DNA of 64,000 nt. Source: Halicephalobus mephisto (taxonomy: Eukaryota > Nematoda > Chromadorea > Rhabditida > Panagrolaimidae). The stretch is taken from the NCBI GenBank assembly GCA_009193035.1, contig SWDT01000092.1, positions 496,001 through 560,000 of the forward strand. Direction: 5' to 3'. Numbering within the stretch: position 1 is the stretch's first letter; each line of letters starts with the position of its first letter. This document shows, piece after piece, positions 60,589-64,000 of this stretch. The position numbers were made by a program, and so were the translations under genes. The notes beneath the pieces are model-generated. The model had not been told where the DNA came from. It made no database searches and was given only the letters and a program-made list of their open reading frames with translations.

Positions 60589-62329
60589 ATGTCTTTATCG
60601 ACGACGAGCTTTCCTGACTTGGGAGCTTCCGTTGCAACCATGTTGAGTACGACTACAAATATGGGTCTGAACGAGAACGATACTGGTAACGCCACAGAAA
60701 TTCCACCGTATTGCATTTTCGAAGAGCCTCCGCTGATGTTCGTCAGATTCCTCCTAGTCACAGTCATCGGCTCTTTGGTGTCCTGTGTTTCCATCGTTGA
60801 AAACTTGTTTATTTTCTTCGTTTTTGCAACTAGGTAAGTTTAATACTAAAATTCCCCCAAAAATCGTCATTTTGCGTGCATAGATGCTCCAAAATGAGAA
60901 CTAACCCTTAGATGCACGTGTTGTTGAATTAATAATGACTATTACAGGAAATGCCACAGAACAAGCTACAACGTGTATCTGATGCTTTTGGCCTTTTTTG
61001 ATTTCTTTGTCAGTCTAGCTTACGTCATGCTCATGTCCGTTAACGTCCTCACTGACTTTTTGCATTCTGTATCACTGCTGAGGTTATGGTAAGTCCATTA
61101 TTTATTACCGCTCAACTTCCCGAATGTCTAGGATGAGTTATATGATCCCGATGATCACGGTTTCCCACATTGCCATTACTAGTTCTTCTTTCTTAATTGT
61201 GGCAGCCACATTAGAACGTTACTGTATAACTACAAACTCGAAATATCTGTCTCTAGTTCAAAAAAACAGAAAATGGATAGCTTTTATTGCTGTTTGTTTC
61301 GGCATAATCAGCAAAGGGACCATGCCGTTGGAATTCATAGTGAGTGTTTACTGACTAATGACCGACTGTTTAATTACAATTACAGATAACAACAATAGAG
61401 GAATGTGCTGGATTGATGACAGAATTGGGGCTCGGAATGAGGGACTTTGTCTTTGAAACCCCTTATCATGTCGTGTGGAGATTGTGGTACCGTAATATTG
61501 TAACCGTGTTCTTCCCCTTCTTCGTCTTGGCTTTTTTCAATATCAAAATCGTTGCTGCTCTCAGATATCAACCGAAAGAGAGTTTCGTCAGCGCGAAGAA
61601 CGGGAGAGCGGAGATGTCGGCCAAGAATAGAACCACAAACGCCACCAGGACAATGATCTGCGTCGTCTCGTGCTACCTGGTTTCCAACATAATCAACGTC
61701 TCAGTCACGTATGGAAAATTACTGAAGATTACTGTAGGAACTAAATTTCAGATTCTTGGAACATTTCGACAAGAAATTGATAGAAAATCATCAAAAGTAA
61801 GTCCAAAGTTGGAGTTCATAAAATTAGAGGATTTATTCCAGCGAATATGCCATTTCCTTGGATGTCGTGTCCTTGGCTACGAATGTGTCTTGTCTGTTAC
61901 GAGTTCCGATTTACATGATATGCCAGCCGGTTCTGAGGAGGGAAATTTTATTCACCTTGAAGCACTGGATCCACTGTCGACATGCAAGAAGATCGGGTTT
62001 GGATCGAAGCGATATGGTAGTTTAAAAACATTTCAAACTATTATTACTTTGTAAAGTAATTGTAGAATCTCATTACTACAGCATCCCCAGAGAATGGGTA
62101 TCTCACCAACGGTCAATTTGAGAGAGAATCCTCATTTAACGGCGACGTGAAGAAAAACGGGCATTTCGCAAATGGAAGTAATTTGAAGTTGACCCAAACT
62201 AAGAATAACCACGGAGCACTTATCTTCAGTTATGACGAGGATCAACAATCAACATCCTCCTCAATAACTGCTCAACACGATCTTCTAAACAAGCTGATCA
62301 GGGGATCGAATAATGAAACATTGTTATAA
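60589..62329 (+). CDS. Rhodopsin-family peptide GPCR, FMRFamide-receptor-like
   Basis: Seven exons: 60589-60833, 60948-61088, 61132-61339, 61386-61708, 61752-61796, 61842-62016 and 62066-62329. Total 1401 nt, 466 aa. The extracellular N-terminus has N-glycosylation sites (NDT, NAT). TM1 begins FLLVTVIGSLVSCVSIVENL. TM3 ends in the E/DRY-equivalent LERYC. TM5 is IVTVFFPFFVLAFFNIKIVA. A basic third loop follows, and TM6 is RTMICVVSCYLVSNIIN. The small 45-nt exon gives FLEHFDKKLIENHQ, and TM7 reads ISLDVVSLATNVSCLLRVPI, with VPIY in place of NPxxY. The HFDKK...NH loop and this TM7 are typical of invertebrate FMRFamide/myosuppressin-type receptors. The ligand is unknown. The tail is Asn/Gly/Ser-rich. 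Confidence 0.85.
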
Positions 62330-64000
62330 ATACGCAATACATTTACTGTTACAGATGAATATTTATAGTTGGAAATTGGAGATTATGTGTAGTTTCAACG
62401 TCGAAACGGAAAAATGAACCATTAAAATCTTAAGTCATTTATCAAGAACCGATTTGTTTTGTTTTTCACAAGGTTGTTGATAAGATGTTCTTTTAACTCG
62501 ATTTATTTCACAGTAAACATATTTCCAATAGTAATAAGAAAAAAGAAAAACAAGTTTAATCACGAATTCTCCTGGGACGTGGTAGTTTTCCTCTCGTTTG
62601 TGGCGCTGATTTCTTTTTGTCTTTGGTAACGAGTCAGCTTGTCGTCTTCTGAAATTTACTTCTGGGAGTTGATTTCGTATTTTATATTTCTAACTGGAAA
62701 ATCAGACTTCATCAGTGAACTTTCTTTCAGGTTCAGGAAACCAAAAAGTAGTTCAATAATTTATATAATATAATATTGAATTCAAATACAAAAAGAAAAA
62801 CATAAAGTTACAAAATTACAAAATTATAAAAATTAACAACTCAAATCGGAAATTGAATAATGTCAAATTCTAATTAAAAATTAAATATTTTTGAGATTTT
62901 TTTAGTCATGTTTGTTCTACTGACTTCTACGAGCTATTTTCGGGATGTTCCTGATGTTTTATTTTTTGAAAAACATATTTTGAACACTTATCAATTTGAT
63001 TTTTATCGATTTATTCACTTTAATCAATTTTAAACTAGCCTTGGAAAAATATCATAGTGATCTGTTAATTTGAAAGTAAATAACTAAATTGAAATTGTTT
63101 TTAAGTAGTGGATAATGATTTTTTTACATAAAAATTAACTTTTCGAAATTTTTTCGTAATTGAACTTCAAAAGTTCAAAAAATTGATTTCTCACGATTTC
63201 TCGGATATAAATACATATATTTCAATTTTTGTATTTTATTATGAACTATTGTAAGTTTGTCTATTTTAAAAAACGCCTGATGGTCGATATTTGACTGATT
63301 CTGAAAATGGTTACATTGTTGTTGTAAATACTGAAAAAGTTACTACAAGATCGAAAATGAACTTCATTGCTCATCTTTTTGTATCTAAGAAATAATAGAC
63401 TATACTGTTTCTAAAAGGTCTGGTTGTTCAAAAAAGTCTTCTGATGGAGATTGAAGAATTTCTCAAACTATATTTAATTCTGGAAAATCTAACAAAATTG
63501 TTTCATTGCGAAGTTGACGGTTTTATTTAATTTTTCTGTTTTTTCAGTAAAAAATAATATTTTTATTCAAGATTTTAATTATGCTAAAATCACAACCGTT
63601 TCTGAACGACTCTATAAATTTCAACTTACGTAGTGAGTTTATTTATTTAATTCATTTAAATTTGTTTTTAATAATATTAGTCATTCCTAATTTCCTGGAG
63701 ACAGTGAAGAAGTATATTTTTCTTTGATTTTGACGCATTATTACATTTCAAAATCCGAATTTTCTTTTAATATGTGTAATGCGTGAAGACTGTTCTCGAG
63801 GACATTGTCTTTTCCGTTTTTGGATATATGATCCTTATTCTTTAGATGACTCGTAACAAGACACTATTTGATTTATCCACCTGTGTTCTCTATAAAGTCG
63901 AACCTTGTTTCTCATTCTTTTCCAATTCCAGCGTTTTTGCAATTTCTGTCACTGATCCAAAGTAGTCACTAAAATTCCCACGTTTTTTCTTAATAAAAAT
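62330..64000. other. Terminal intergenic region
   Basis: AT-rich. It contains the dispersed-repeat copy at 62558-62680 and several long A/T runs. I see no gene up to the window edge. Confidence 0.45.
62558..62680 (+). repeat. Dispersed repeat, copy 3
   Basis: Same family as 49619-49740. Both contain a GGGA...CGT...TCTCGYTT core and end in CTGAAATTT...GGAGTTGATTTC. It has no coding capacity. Confidence 0.55.

Overview
This window is animal nuclear DNA, most likely from a free-living (rhabditid-type) nematode. The evidence is indirect but consistent. Almost every intron is 42-75 nt with a T-rich TTTTCAG/TTTTAG acceptor. Several start codons sit just behind such an acceptor, as expected for spliced-leader addition. 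Some neighbours lie only about 100-150 bp apart on one strand, which looks operon-like. The gene content (O-GlcNAcase, SUP-26-like RNA-binding protein, Patched-related protein, lipocalin-related protein, paired carboxylesterases, S28 peptidase, FMRFamide-receptor-like GPCR) fits a nematode. I rebuilt 18 multi-exon models by hand plus one single-exon gene. In every model the exon lengths sum to a multiple of three and the reading frame is continuous.

Layout. 0-8.7 kb (minus strand): an RCC1L-like mitochondrial protein, exocyst SEC3, a coiled-coil CCDC66/CSPP1-like protein and a secreted lipocalin. 8.7-13 kb: gene-poor, with repeats. 13-23.2 kb (plus strand): pantothenate kinase, O-GlcNAcase, then MFSD12-like, TMEM135-like and METTL25-like genes in a row, the last two with operon spacing. 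23.3-28.4 kb: a 5.1-kb mobile element with long modular terminal inverted repeats. It holds broken Polinton/Maverick-type pieces (DNA polymerase B on minus, adenain-like protease on plus) and one apparently intact seven-exon gene for a ubiquitin-like + kinase-like protein. 29-32.5 kb: a 213-aa unknown gene with a foldback repeat abutting its stop codon, then a 369-aa secreted unknown. 33.2-41.3 kb (minus): SUP-26/RBMS-like protein and a Patched-related protein. 43-49.5 kb: core-1 galactosyltransferase-like protein and two carboxylesterases transcribed away from each other. 52.4-57.6 kb (plus): a 619-aa low-complexity unknown and an S28 serine carboxypeptidase. 59.7-60.35 kb: a 656-bp element with 215-bp inverted repeats. 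60.6-62.3 kb: a peptide GPCR. The rest is AT-rich intergenic DNA.

Most genes are ordinary housekeeping or secretory functions with no common pathway. The part that stands out is the 5.1-kb element. Its Polinton genes are dead, while the Ubl-kinase gene beside them is open and spliceable. That is the pattern expected of a mobile cargo gene kept by selection, or of a recently arrived one. No database search was possible. Orthology calls rest on recognised motifs and remembered family architecture.
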